24,028 bases of DNA from Planctomycetota bacterium (lineage in GTDB: Bacteria > Planctomycetota > GCA-002687715), in assembly GCA_013213915.1 (NCBI GenBank), contig JABSRK010000016.1, positions 1 to 24,028 on the forward strand, in the 5' to 3' direction. The translations under genes and the position numbers were made by a program. This document shows positions 1 through 7,451 of the stretch, in pieces (within the stretch, counting starts at the first letter, position 1; the number at the start of each line of letters is the position of its first letter). Below the pieces are notes generated by a model. That model made no database searches. It was not told where the DNA came from and saw only the letters and a program-made list of their open reading frames with translations.

Positions 1-15
1 CCAGGCAGGGCCTGG
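1..15. repeat. Short inverted repeat downstream of rpsU
   Basis: CCAGGC-AGG-GCCTGG forms a perfect 6-bp stem with a 3-nt loop. It lies 61 nt past the rpsU stop on the minus strand. It could be a weak rpsU terminator, but there is no T-tract and the window edge hides the context. The remaining bases up to 76 hold nothing recognisable. Confidence 0.2.
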
Positions 16-76
16 AGAGAGATCATGCCGACGAGGAATCGCTGCGCGCGTCCGTCGGGCGGCGGCGGGGGAGGCG

Positions 77-283
77 TCAGATCTTGCCGGTGCGCAGCTT
101 GTGCGCCATCCGGATGACCTTCATGCGCTCCTTCGCCTTGCGACGGCGCCGCTCACTCGGCTTCTCGTAGAACTTCTTCGACTTCACGGCCTGGTCGACG
201 CCCTCTTCCTTGCAGAAGCGCTTGAGGCGCCGCAGCGCCTTCTCGACCGGCTCGTGGTCGCGGACCAGTACGCGAATACCCAT
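77..283 (-). CDS. rpsU: Small ribosomal subunit protein S21
   Basis: S21 is a small basic protein of the 30S subunit, placed near the 3' end of 16S rRNA and involved in initiation. The 68-aa product begins MGIRVLVRD and has the family's pattern: an N-terminal strand, a 'VEKALRRLKRFC' helix, the conserved 'KKFYEKPSERRRRK' basic helix and a lysine/arginine-rich tail. The open frame extends 8 codons further upstream to a TTG at 307. I chose the ATG at 283 because GGAG lies about 9 nt before it and S21 proteins normally start near this point. It is transcribed away from the kinase gene. Length and sequence look normal. Confidence 0.95.
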   Translation of the reverse strand: MGIRVLVRDHEPVEKALRRLKRFCKEEGVDQAVKSKKFYEKPSERRRRKAKERMKVIRMAHKLRTGKI

Positions 284-323
284 GGTTTCGTCTCCGGGTT
301 TTTCCAACCCGTTGGGGACACAT

Positions 324-351
324 GTATTAGCGCAGGATCTGTCGGACCCAA
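324..351 (-). promoter_or_regulatory. Possible rpsU promoter
   Basis: On the minus strand, TTGGGT (346-351), 16 bp, then TAATAC (324-329) resembles a sigma-70 promoter and would give a leader of about 35 nt before the rpsU ATG. Matching is by eye and partial. Confidence 0.3.
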
Positions 352-592
352 GACAGCAAGTCCCGTGTGCCCGACCGTGTCCACAAGTATCGATGATACC
401 GCAGTTTGTGTGCGTACCTTGGATGCGCTCCCTGAACCGCCCGCCTCACGGCCCATTGGCGGAACAGGATTGCTCCTCCGGGGGGAGGCGCCGAGCCCGG
501 ACGACTCTCACCCGGCTCCCGCCCGCTGACGGGGGCGCTTGTGTCCGCTTCCGACGCGTCGTGGCTCGAAGGGCGGCGAGATCTCAGTGGCC
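352..592. other. Rest of the rpsU-kinase intergenic gap
   Basis: The gap between the divergent rpsU and kinase starts is about 320 bases. Outside the two putative promoters I see only a small inverted repeat, GTATC-GAT-GATAC at 387-399. Open frames here have no recognisable protein features. No RNA gene was recognised. Confidence 0.4.
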
Positions 593-598
593 TACAAT
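593..598 (+). promoter_or_regulatory. -10-like TACAAT directly before the kinase start
   Basis: TACAAT ends 6 nt before the ATG at 605. No Shine-Dalgarno sequence lies in between, so transcription would start at or next to the ATG (leaderless). No convincing -35 is visible 17 bp upstream. The same arrangement recurs before the DPP-IV and OsmC genes. Confidence 0.4.
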
Positions 599-604
599 GT
601 GCGC

Positions 605-1525
605 ATGGCGCCCTCTGCGAACGACGGGCTCGTCGGGATTCGGGTCGGGAAGGACGATCGCATCGTCGTCGTTCGCCTGATCGGCGAGGGGGGCTCCGGC
701 TCCATTTACCTGGGCCGAGACGAGGGTCGGCAGCGCGACGTTGCCCTCAAGTTCCTGCACGACACGTACGCGTCGAACGAGACGCTCCTCACCCGTTTCA
801 TGCGCGAGGGCCGGCGCTTCGGAAAGCTCGAGCATCCCAACCTGGTCAAGGTGTACGGATGGGGCCAGAAGGGGGGGCGCCTGTTCATCGTCTCGGAGTA
901 CGTCGACGGGCTGAATCTGTATCAACTCTTGCAGATGCGCGGCTCCCTCTCCATGGAAAGAGCGTTGGGCATCTGTCGCGACACCGCTGCCGGGCTCGCC
1001 GAGGCGCATCGCAACGACATCGTGCACCGGGACCTCAAGCCCGAGAACGTCATGCTTCGCAACCAGGACAACGTGGTGAAGGTGCTCGACTTCGGGATCG
1101 CGAAGGATCTCAGGGACACGCGCCTCGACCTGACCGGTCTCGGCATGTACATCGGCACACCCGCGTACTCGTCGCCCGAACAGATTCGTGGGGAAGGCGT
1201 GGACCATCGTTCGGACATCTTCTCGCTCGGCGTGATCCTCTACGAGTTGCTCACGGGTCGCGTCGCGTTCGATGGCCGGCACAGCACCGAAGTGCTTCGC
1301 TCGACGCTCAGGGACGAACCGCGGCCGGTGACCGATCTGAATCGTCTCGTGACCGCGCCCGCGGCCCACCTCATCGAGACCATGATCAAGAAGAAGCCGG
1401 ACCGGCGGTTCCAGTCCATGCTGGAGGTCATGGCCGAGATCGAGGAGCTCATGGACGTCGCCGAGTCCGTCTCCGAGCGGGATGAGATCACGGTACGTCA
1501 CAGCTTGAAGGAGCTGTTCGAATAG
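605..1525 (+). CDS. Soluble Ser/Thr protein kinase (Hanks type)
   Basis: This 306-aa protein is a nearly complete eukaryotic-type kinase domain that transfers ATP phosphate to Ser/Thr of unknown targets. Visible motifs are the glycine loop GEGGSGS (27-33), the ATP-binding Lys in VALKFL (K49), HRDLKPEN with catalytic D143, DFG (D162), the SSPEQI version of the APE motif, and the DHRSDIFSLGVILYELLTG helix. It ends about 35 residues after the domain with an acidic tail and has no membrane or sensor segment, unlike many planctomycete kinases. The frame is open from a TTG at 539, but ATG 605 follows a -10-like hexamer and starts just before the domain. The next gene begins 49 bp downstream, so co-transcription with the sulfatase-like gene is possible. 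Confidence 0.93.
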   Translation: MAPSANDGLVGIRVGKDDRIVVVRLIGEGGSGSIYLGRDEGRQRDVALKFLHDTYASNETLLTRFMREGRRFGKLEHPNLVKVYGWGQKGGRLFIVSEYVDGLNLYQLLQMRGSLSMERALGICRDTAAGLAEAHRNDIVHRDLKPENVMLRNQDNVVKVLDFGIAKDLRDTRLDLTGLGMYIGTPAYSSPEQIRGEGVDHRSDIFSLGVILYELLTGRVAFDGRHSTEVLRSTLRDEPRPVTDLNRLVTAPAAHLIETMIKKKPDRRFQSMLEVMAEIEELMDVAESVSERDEITVRHSLKELFE

Positions 1526-1574
1526 TCTCGCTGCCAGGGAGAGGGAGAGTCTTCCACCGTCATCTCTTCGGACC

Positions 1575-4500
1575 ATGACCATGGCCCCACAAAGAACCTC
1601 TGGAGCGCGCGACGTCTTCGTTCGCACGGTTGCCGTTGGCGGCGTTGCGGGTGTAGCCGTCGGCGTCTGGGACGTCATGCTGGCTGCCGGGACGCAGGAA
1701 GCGCCCGTCAGCGCCGCGGCGCCGTACACGATCGCCGTGACGACGCTGGCGGCCATGGGCATCTCGATCTGCGTGGCCGCATTGCTCGTTGCGGGCCGCG
1801 CCTTCAGCGCTGCGAGCCCGCGTATGGCGGTCCTGCCGGTCGGACTCGCAGGCGGCGTGGCCGCGATGCTCGTCAATCGGGGACTGTTCACGGGCCCCGC
1901 TATCAGCCAGAGATCCTGGGCTCCGATCGCTGAGGTCGTGGTGGGGCCCGCCCTCGGCGTCGTTGCGACGGCGGCGGTCCTGTGGATCGGGACGTGCGCG
2001 TTGTGGACAACGCGACGACGGTTGCTGCTCTCGCTCGTGTGCGTTGGTGGTTTCGTTGTCTTCGGCCTGGCGAACATTGGCTACGGACCGTTCGGTCGCT
2101 TCAACGCGTACCCGACCCTCAAGCTCGAATTGACGCTGCTTACGTGGTTGTCGGCGTTCGGTGCGGTGGGTTTCTTGTGGCTGTCACGCGGGGTGCGGAT
2201 GCGTCTCGAGGCGGTGTTCGCCGCGGGGTTGGTCGTCGCGGCCGCGGGTGTGGGCATGTTTGAACGCGGCGCGGCGAGCATCCATCGCGTCCGGGCGCAG
2301 GTCGCCAACCTGCCCATGCCGGCCGCGAGGCAGGTGATGTCTGCGGTGGAAGGCGCGTTTCTTGAATGGGCACGTCCGCTTGCCGAGATCACGATCGAGG
2401 ACATCGAGGTCCCCGTCCTCGCGGTCTCCCCCGATCGCAAGGAACTCGCCCGGGCCCTGGACGCCCGTATCCCGAACCGCAGACGCATGAACGTCCTGTG
2501 GCTCGCGGTCGATGCGCTCCGACAAGATCGACTGGGTTGCTACGGGTACAGGCGTGAGACGACGCCTCGCATCGACGGATTTGCGAAGGACGCGACCAGG
2601 TTCACGAAGGCGCTGACGCCTACGCCCGCTAGCGCCATGGCGTACTCGGCGGTCTTGAACGGTGTGATGAGCCGCGTCTCGCCGACGTACCTCAGGGTGT
2701 ACGGCGTCGACACGCCCACGCCCGACGACTTCTCGTTCGCCTCCGTGCTCGCGTCTGCCAGACGCCAGACCATGGCCGTGACGGCCTTCTTCAAGGCGAC
2801 GCAGATGCGACCGGAGTTCGTGTCGATGGGGGACGGGTTCGAGTTGTTCAACAGCGACGGACACATCAAGGTGCTCGACGCGCGGGGGATCACAGCCCGC
2901 GTCATTTCGCTGTTGGACAAGCGGCGCAAGTTCGAGCCGTTCTTCATCTTCGCCCATTATCTCGATCCTCACGCGCCGTACGAGTTCCGGGCCGATCACG
3001 ATTTCGGGACGCGTCCCGTCGACGCTTACGACTCCGAGATCGCGTTCACTGACGTGGAGATAGGACGCCTGCTCGACGAGCTGAAGGACCGTGGCCTCGC
3101 CGACTCGACCATCGTGATCATCTTCGCCGATCACGGAGAGAGCTTCGGTGAGCACAACAACTGGCGGCACGGAGGGAGTCTCTATCAACACCAGGTGTGC
3201 GTCCCGCTCCTCATGCGGGTCCCCGGTCTCCCGGGTCAGACGGTTGACAAGTGGGTGACGCTCGCGGATATCGGCCCGACTACGCTGTCTTTGCTTGCGG
3301 TTCCCGACCCGTATCCCCGTCTTGGTCGCGACCTCGCTCCTCTGATGATCGGCGCCGACCAAGGTTGGGTCGACTTTGCCTACGCGGACCGTCCGCGCGA
3401 TCCGCGAACCGGGCTGTCGTCCCTCGATCGCGGCGTCTGGTCCGGTGACCGGAAGCTCCTGTGGAACCTCGCCGCGAACACTTACCAGCTGTTCGACCTC
3501 GGTGAAGACCCCGGGGAGAAGAAAAATCTGTTCGACCCTTCCGACGAGAGCCAGAGGCAGCTCCTTGGCCTCATGCGCGCGTTCGACCGGCGCATCGAGG
3601 AGTTCTGGGGTGGCCTCGCCGGCTCCGAGAAGGACGTGGCGATCGCGTTCACGGAGGCGGTTGACGGGCTGGAGAAGGCGACCCCCGACACCGCCGCCGC
3701 CGCCGTCGCGACCGTGATGGGTGTGTTCAAGACCCATGGGCTCACGCTCGAGACAGCTGGGCGGGTCCGTGCGGCGGATCGAGATCGACTGCGCAGGTTG
3801 GCCGAAGGAGCCCTCGAGGACAAAGCAATCAGCAACGCGTATCGGCACCAGATCGCGTCGGCCCTCATGTTCTGTGACGACGTGCAATCGATGGACGCCC
3901 TGATCGACATCCAGGCGAAGACGAGGAGTGCTTCGGTTGCCGCCCGCATCTCGCAGTACCGCCGCCGTCACGGGAATCCTGGCGTTGCGACCTGGATGCG
4001 GGGATCGCTGGGAGGCACGAGATGGGATCTCAAGCTGTGGCCGGCGTACGCCCTCGCGACGGTCGGGGACAAGTCGGGTGTCCCGTTCTTGTGGGCGTCG
4101 CTGGCCTCGCCCCAGTCGAATGACGTCGTTGTCGCGGCTGAGGGGCTGGCGGCCGTGGGCAACCGGGATGCCCTGCTACACGCGATGCTCGCACCCGACC
4201 GATTCTGGCGGCAGGAGAGGGCGCTTGCACCGCTTGTCGGAGCGGCGCGCACCGACCTGACGAGTACCGGTACCGCGTTCTTGATCCATGTCGCGAGCGC
4301 GGTCATCGGGGAAGCGGCCGGGCGAGCGAGGGAGTCTCTCGGTGAGCGCCTCGACAGGGACGCGCTCGCGAGGTCGGGCGAGGTGTACCTCGCGATCTTC
4401 GGAGCGAAGGAGGCGCTGAGCTACGGCAAGCACGAGGATGCGCTGAGGTCGCTGCGGGCGGTCAGCGCCAAGGATGATGCCCTGATGGGACCCATGTGGC

Positions 4501-5021
4501 TGACCAAGCTCCACGCCGCTCTGGGAGCCGGCGACGATGAGGCGTTGAACGATGCGATCGCGCGGCTCGGCGCCGCTTGCCCGGAGCACGCGTCGATCCA
4601 GGAGTTGGTTCGTCGTCTTCGTGGCGACGCGCGCCCGTTCAACGGAGAACTCGCAGAGCTGCCCATAGAAGCGGAGATCACGGGGGTCCGCATCGATGAG
4701 AAGCCACGTCCGGGCGGTGTGGTTTTGCTTGAAGTCGACGTTACGAACAAGAGCGATCGCGTGATCATTGGCGGACCGATCAGGGGCAGCCTGCGTTTCG
4801 GGTGGGTCGAACGGGGGGAAAAGCGTCGGTGGGCCCCGGATCACACGTTCGATCTGCCGATAACCGGGATCGCGCCAGGTGAGACCGTGCGCGTTTCAGC
4901 CGTTGGGCGTCTGCCGAAGAAGCCCGGAAGCTACGACCTGACCCTGGTGATATTGCGCGACCGCGTGCGCGGATCGCTGCGTGAACTGGTGAGATTGCCG
5001 ACCGTGGTGATCGATCCGTGA
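1575..5021 (+). CDS. Membrane sulfatase-superfamily protein with C-terminal repeats
   Basis: This 1148-aa protein has about seven hydrophobic segments in its first 235 residues. An alkaline phosphatase/sulfatase-fold domain follows (about 305-680), then alpha-helical HEAT-like repeats (about 710-1000) and a beta-rich Ig-like tail (about 1034-1148). The fold is shown by MNVLWLAVDALRQDRLGCYGY, with metal-binding D313, by D519-H520 in DHGESFGEHNNWRHGG, and by the late DIGPTTLSLL segment. The usual nucleophile motif C/S-x-P-x-R is not intact: the aligned stretch is PASAMAYSAVLNG, leaving S353 but no Pro or Arg. It may therefore be a phosphatase or phosphotransferase rather than a true sulfatase. 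The catalytic part should face outside the cytoplasmic membrane. The start could be ATG 1575 or ATG 1581; neither has a strong SD. Confidence 0.85.
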   Translation: MTMAPQRTSGARDVFVRTVAVGGVAGVAVGVWDVMLAAGTQEAPVSAAAPYTIAVTTLAAMGISICVAALLVAGRAFSAASPRMAVLPVGLAGGVAAMLVNRGLFTGPAISQRSWAPIAEVVVGPALGVVATAAVLWIGTCALWTTRRRLLLSLVCVGGFVVFGLANIGYGPFGRFNAYPTLKLELTLLTWLSAFGAVGFLWLSRGVRMRLEAVFAAGLVVAAAGVGMFERGAASIHRVRAQVANLPMPAARQVMSAVEGAFLEWARPLAEITIEDIEVPVLAVSPDRKELARALDARIPNRRRMNVLWLAVDALRQDRLGCYGYRRETTPRIDGFAKDATRFTKALTPTPASAMAYSAVLNGVMSRVSPTYLRVYGVDTPTPDDFSFASVLASARRQTMAVTAFFKATQMRPEFVSMGDGFELFNSDGHIKVLDARGITARVISLLDKRRKFEPFFIFAHYLDPHAPYEFRADHDFGTRPVDAYDSEIAFTDVEIGRLLDELKDRGLADSTIVIIFADHGESFGEHNNWRHGGSLYQHQVCVPLLMRVPGLPGQTVDKWVTLADIGPTTLSLLAVPDPYPRLGRDLAPLMIGADQGWVDFAYADRPRDPRTGLSSLDRGVWSGDRKLLWNLAANTYQLFDLGEDPGEKKNLFDPSDESQRQLLGLMRAFDRRIEEFWGGLAGSEKDVAIAFTEAVDGLEKATPDTAAAAVATVMGVFKTHGLTLETAGRVRAADRDRLRRLAEGALEDKAISNAYRHQIASALMFCDDVQSMDALIDIQAKTRSASVAARISQYRRRHGNPGVATWMRGSLGGTRWDLKLWPAYALATVGDKSGVPFLWASLASPQSNDVVVAAEGLAAVGNRDALLHAMLAPDRFWRQERALAPLVGAARTDLTSTGTAFLIHVASAVIGEAAGRARESLGERLDRDALARSGEVYLAIFGAKEALSYGKHEDALRSLRAVSAKDDALMGPMWLTKLHAALGAGDDEALNDAIARLGAACPEHASIQELVRRLRGDARPFNGELAELPIEAEITGVRIDEKPRPGGVVLLEVDVTNKSDRVIIGGPIRGSLRFGWVERGEKRRWAPDHTFDLPITGIAPGETVRVSAVGRLPKKPGSYDLTLVILRDRVRGSLRELVRLPTVVIDP

Positions 5022-5027
5022 GCCGCG

Positions 5028-5044
5028 TACGATGCTCCCAGGAG
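5028..5044 (+). promoter_or_regulatory. -10-like TACGAT and SD before the 93-aa gene
   Basis: TACGAT (5028-5033) is followed by AGGAG (5040-5044), which lies 8 nt before ATG 5053. The SD decides this start over ATGs at 5032 and 5047. Confidence 0.4.
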
Positions 5045-5052
5045 CCATGCAC

Positions 5053-5334
5053 ATGAACGAACCCGGCGTCTTTCATCCCGGTCATGACGAACTGCACGGC
5101 CAGACCGTCGTCCTCTACACCACGGGGCCCCGTACGTTCATCGGACGCTGGGACGAAGATACGGGCGAGATGATCCGTATGGTCGGCGTCTGCATGCACG
5201 AGGAGGGTGCGGCAGATCTCGGGCGGGATGCGTGGGTGGAGCAGACCAAGAAGTTCGGTGTCCCGATCGAGCACCAGACGATCACCGTCCCCAAAGGCGA
5301 GGTGGACCGGGTGATCAAGCTTCGTGAGGCGTAG
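5053..5334 (+). CDS. Conserved-looking 93-aa protein of unknown function
   Basis: I do not recognise the family. The small cytoplasmic product (MNEPGVFHPGHDELHG...) has no signal peptide or membrane segment. It is predicted to be mainly beta with a short helix, judging from alternating hydrophobic stretches such as QTVVLYTTG, TFIGRWDED and IRMVGVCMH. Two histidines sit in FHPGHDELHG and one Cys-Met-His triad in VCMHEE, but a metal site is only a guess. GGAG stands 8 nt before ATG 5053. The 3' end overlaps the end of the convergent Mur ligase gene by 20 bp. Confidence 0.7.
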   Translation: MNEPGVFHPGHDELHGQTVVLYTTGPRTFIGRWDEDTGEMIRMVGVCMHEEGAADLGRDAWVEQTKKFGVPIEHQTITVPKGEVDRVIKLREA

Positions 5335-6739
5335 AGGGCGGTTGCCCCTCGGCTGAGGGCAGGGAGCCCATGACTCGCCTGGCCAGCGCGGCGAGGCCTG
5401 GATCGCGCGCTCCCATGACGAGGATGAGATCGCCGGGGCGCGCCACGTCCCCGACCAGCTCCGGCCACGCGTCGCGGTCCGCCACGTACCTCGCGTCCAC
5501 GCCCGCGGTGCGGAGGTCGTCGGCCAGGTCCTTGCTCGAGATGTCCCGCGTGGCCGTTCCGCCGGCGTAGTGGATCTCGGAGATCCACATGAGATCGTCA
5601 GGGCCGAGGACGGACGGTAGCGTTTGCGAAAGTTCGTCGCGCATGAAGCGGGCGGGGGCGAACCCGTGCGGTTGGAACAACGCGAGGACGCGGTCCGCCC
5701 GGGATCGAGCCGCGCTCAGGGCCGCTGCGATCTTGGTCGGATTGTGTGCGAAGTCGTCGACCACGGTGACACCACCGCGTTCGCCGACCACCTCGAAACG
5801 GCGCGCTACGCCGAGAAATCCGTGGATGGCGCGGGCGGCCGTAGCGACGTCCACGTCCACCGCCATCCCCGCGGCGATGGCGGCGAGTGCGTTGCTGGCG
5901 TTATACGCGCCGGGAAGCGATACCCGGACGGTCACGCCGCCGACGCTGAATCGCGATCCATTGCCGTCGGTGACGAGGGCGGTGCCGCGGACCGCGGCTT
6001 CCGGACCGAATCCGAAGGTCCTCGCGCCGTCTCGCATGGGCGCGAGCTCGGCGTCGTCTGATATGAGGGTGCGGCCGCGCGTCTGACTGGCGAACGTCTG
6101 GAACTGGTCCATCACGTGCTTCGGGTCCATGTGATCGCGGTGGAGGTTGAGAACGAGGCCGATCAGGGGCGCGTGCTTGACGAGCGTGCCGTCGCTCTCA
6201 TCAGCCTCGGCGACCAGCGGCCCGTCGCCGCGCCAGGCGTTGCCTCGAAGGCCGCGTCCGCGTAGCGCGACCAGATCTCCTCCCGTCACGAGCCCGGGAT
6301 CGCGCCCTGCCTCCTCAAGGATGGTGAAGGTCATCCCCGTGACCGTCGACTTACCACTCGTACCCGCGATGGCGATGGATGGTTGGCCGCCGAGCAGTTC
6401 GGCTAAGACATCCGCGCGATGAATAACGGGGATACCCCGTTCCCGCGCCTCCGCGAGGTCGGGGATCGCGGCCTCCACCGCCGTGGACGCGACGACCCGA
6501 GCTGCGCCCGCCACGCCGGTGCCATCTTGCGGGTGGAGATCGATGCCGATGGCCGAGAGTCGTGCGCGTTCGTCTTCGAGAGCGCCCTCGTCGAGGGCGC
6601 GGTCACTTCCGGATGTGGGGAGGCCGCCGAGCGCTCGATGTTGCGCCAGAGCGCTCATCCCAGTGCCCCCGACCCCCACGAAGTGAATGCGTTGCGTCAG
6701 TTCGTCCACGACCGCCCGCGTGCATTGTCCGTCCGCCAA
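5315..6739 (-). CDS. Mur ligase, MurC/Mpl type
   Basis: This 474-aa protein belongs to the ATP-dependent Mur ligases, which join an amino acid or peptide to UDP-MurNAc in peptidoglycan synthesis or recycling. It shows the N-terminal Rossmann motif RIHFVGVGGTGMSALA, the P-loop GTSGKST (usually GTHGKTT), EADESDG, NLHRDHMD and DDFAHNPTKI, followed by the C-terminal domain with LFQPHGFAPARF. DDFAHNP is closer to Mpl (murein tripeptide ligase) than to the DDYGHHP of MurC, and the gene is not in a dcw-type cluster. I cannot choose between MurC and Mpl. The start is uncertain: TTG 6739 has a GGGAAC/GGGGAC purine stretch before it, and a GTG 10 codons later would also keep the whole domain. Confidence 0.85.
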   Translation of the reverse strand: MADGQCTRAVVDELTQRIHFVGVGGTGMSALAQHRALGGLPTSGSDRALDEGALEDERARLSAIGIDLHPQDGTGVAGAARVVASTAVEAAIPDLAEARERGIPVIHRADVLAELLGGQPSIAIAGTSGKSTVTGMTFTILEEAGRDPGLVTGGDLVALRGRGLRGNAWRGDGPLVAEADESDGTLVKHAPLIGLVLNLHRDHMDPKHVMDQFQTFASQTRGRTLISDDAELAPMRDGARTFGFGPEAAVRGTALVTDGNGSRFSVGGVTVRVSLPGAYNASNALAAIAAGMAVDVDVATAARAIHGFLGVARRFEVVGERGGVTVVDDFAHNPTKIAAALSAARSRADRVLALFQPHGFAPARFMRDELSQTLPSVLGPDDLMWISEIHYAGGTATRDISSKDLADDLRTAGVDARYVADRDAWPELVGDVARPGDLILVMGARDPGLAALARRVMGSLPSAEGQPPSTPHEA

Positions 6740-6812
6740 GTCCCCGTTCCCGCGTGAAACATGCTAACAGAGGGTCCGACACCAGCGCGGATCAGCCGGA
6801 GAGTTAGTCGGA
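6740..6812. promoter_or_regulatory. Divergent promoter region, Mur ligase / aldolase operon
   Basis: These 73 bp separate the two divergent starts. The centre holds the most AT-rich patch (ATGCTAACAG, 6761-6770), which reads TGTTAGCAT on the minus strand and can supply a -10 for the Mur ligase. GGAGAG at 6798-6803 is the SD for the aldolase gene, 9 nt before its ATG. Confidence 0.35.
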
Positions 6813-7451
6813 ATGAGACCTGAAGAATTTGTCGCACGGTATCGCGAGGTTCGCGCCTCGGCCATTCTCAGGACGAACGTAGCGGATGCGGTTGCTCCAG
6901 CGATGGAGGCGGCCATTCGTGGCGGATTTCGCGTCATCGAGTTCACGCTCAACACGCCGAATGCGATGCAGCACATCGCGGAATTCTCCGCGCGTGAGTC
7001 CCTGATCGTCGGCGCCGGTACCGTGCTGACGCCCACGGATGCGTACACGGCGGTCGACGCCGGAGCACAGTTCATCGTCTCTCCCGTGGTGGACGAAGCG
7101 GTCATCGAGGAGGCCGCCGAGCTCGGTGTCGCGGTGATGCCTGGAACGCAGACACCGACGGAGATGCAGCGCGCCTGGGAAGCGGGCGCGCAGCTCCAGA
7201 AGCTGTTCCCAGGGCCGGCGGGTGGGCCGTCGTACGTCAAGGCCTGCCTTGGTCCGTTGCCGCACCTGAGGATCGTTCCGACGAGTGGTGTCGATGAGAG
7301 CAACGCAGCGGCCTTTCTCCATGCCGGCGCGTGGGCCCTCGGGTTCGTGGCTCCCTTGTTCGTGCCCGAGGACATGGTCGAGGGCCGCTTCGATCGCATC
7401 GAAGAACGCGCGCGCCGGTTTGTCGACGCCGTGAACAGACCCGGAGGGTGA
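6813..7451 (+). CDS. KDPG/KHG aldolase family protein
   Basis: This 212-aa protein matches the class I 2-keto-3-deoxy-6-phosphogluconate / 4-hydroxy-2-oxoglutarate aldolases, which cleave KDPG to pyruvate and glyceraldehyde-3-phosphate. The TIM-barrel landmarks are present: E43 in VIEFTLNTP, VGAGTVLTP, SPVVDEAVI, and the Schiff-base lysine K130 in LQKLFPG, with PTSGVDESN near the end. Length and spacing match E. coli Eda (E45, K133). The residue that aligns with Eda Arg49 is Asn47 here (TLNTP instead of TLRTP), so the acid substrate may differ. It is the first gene of a tight operon; its TGA overlaps the next start as GTGA. Confidence 0.87.
   Translation: MRPEEFVARYREVRASAILRTNVADAVAPAMEAAIRGGFRVIEFTLNTPNAMQHIAEFSARESLIVGAGTVLTPTDAYTAVDAGAQFIVSPVVDEAVIEEAAELGVAVMPGTQTPTEMQRAWEAGAQLQKLFPGPAGGPSYVKACLGPLPHLRIVPTSGVDESNAAAFLHAGAWALGFVAPLFVPEDMVEGRFDRIEERARRFVDAVNRPGG

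Noticed and set aside
584..2077. 497-codon minus-strand open frame over the kinase
   Set aside because: Lies opposite the clear kinase motifs; shadow of high-GC codon use.
2184..3971. 595-codon minus-strand open frame
   Set aside because: Antisense to the sulfatase-like gene; Arg/Val/His-rich shadow composition and no recognisable motif.
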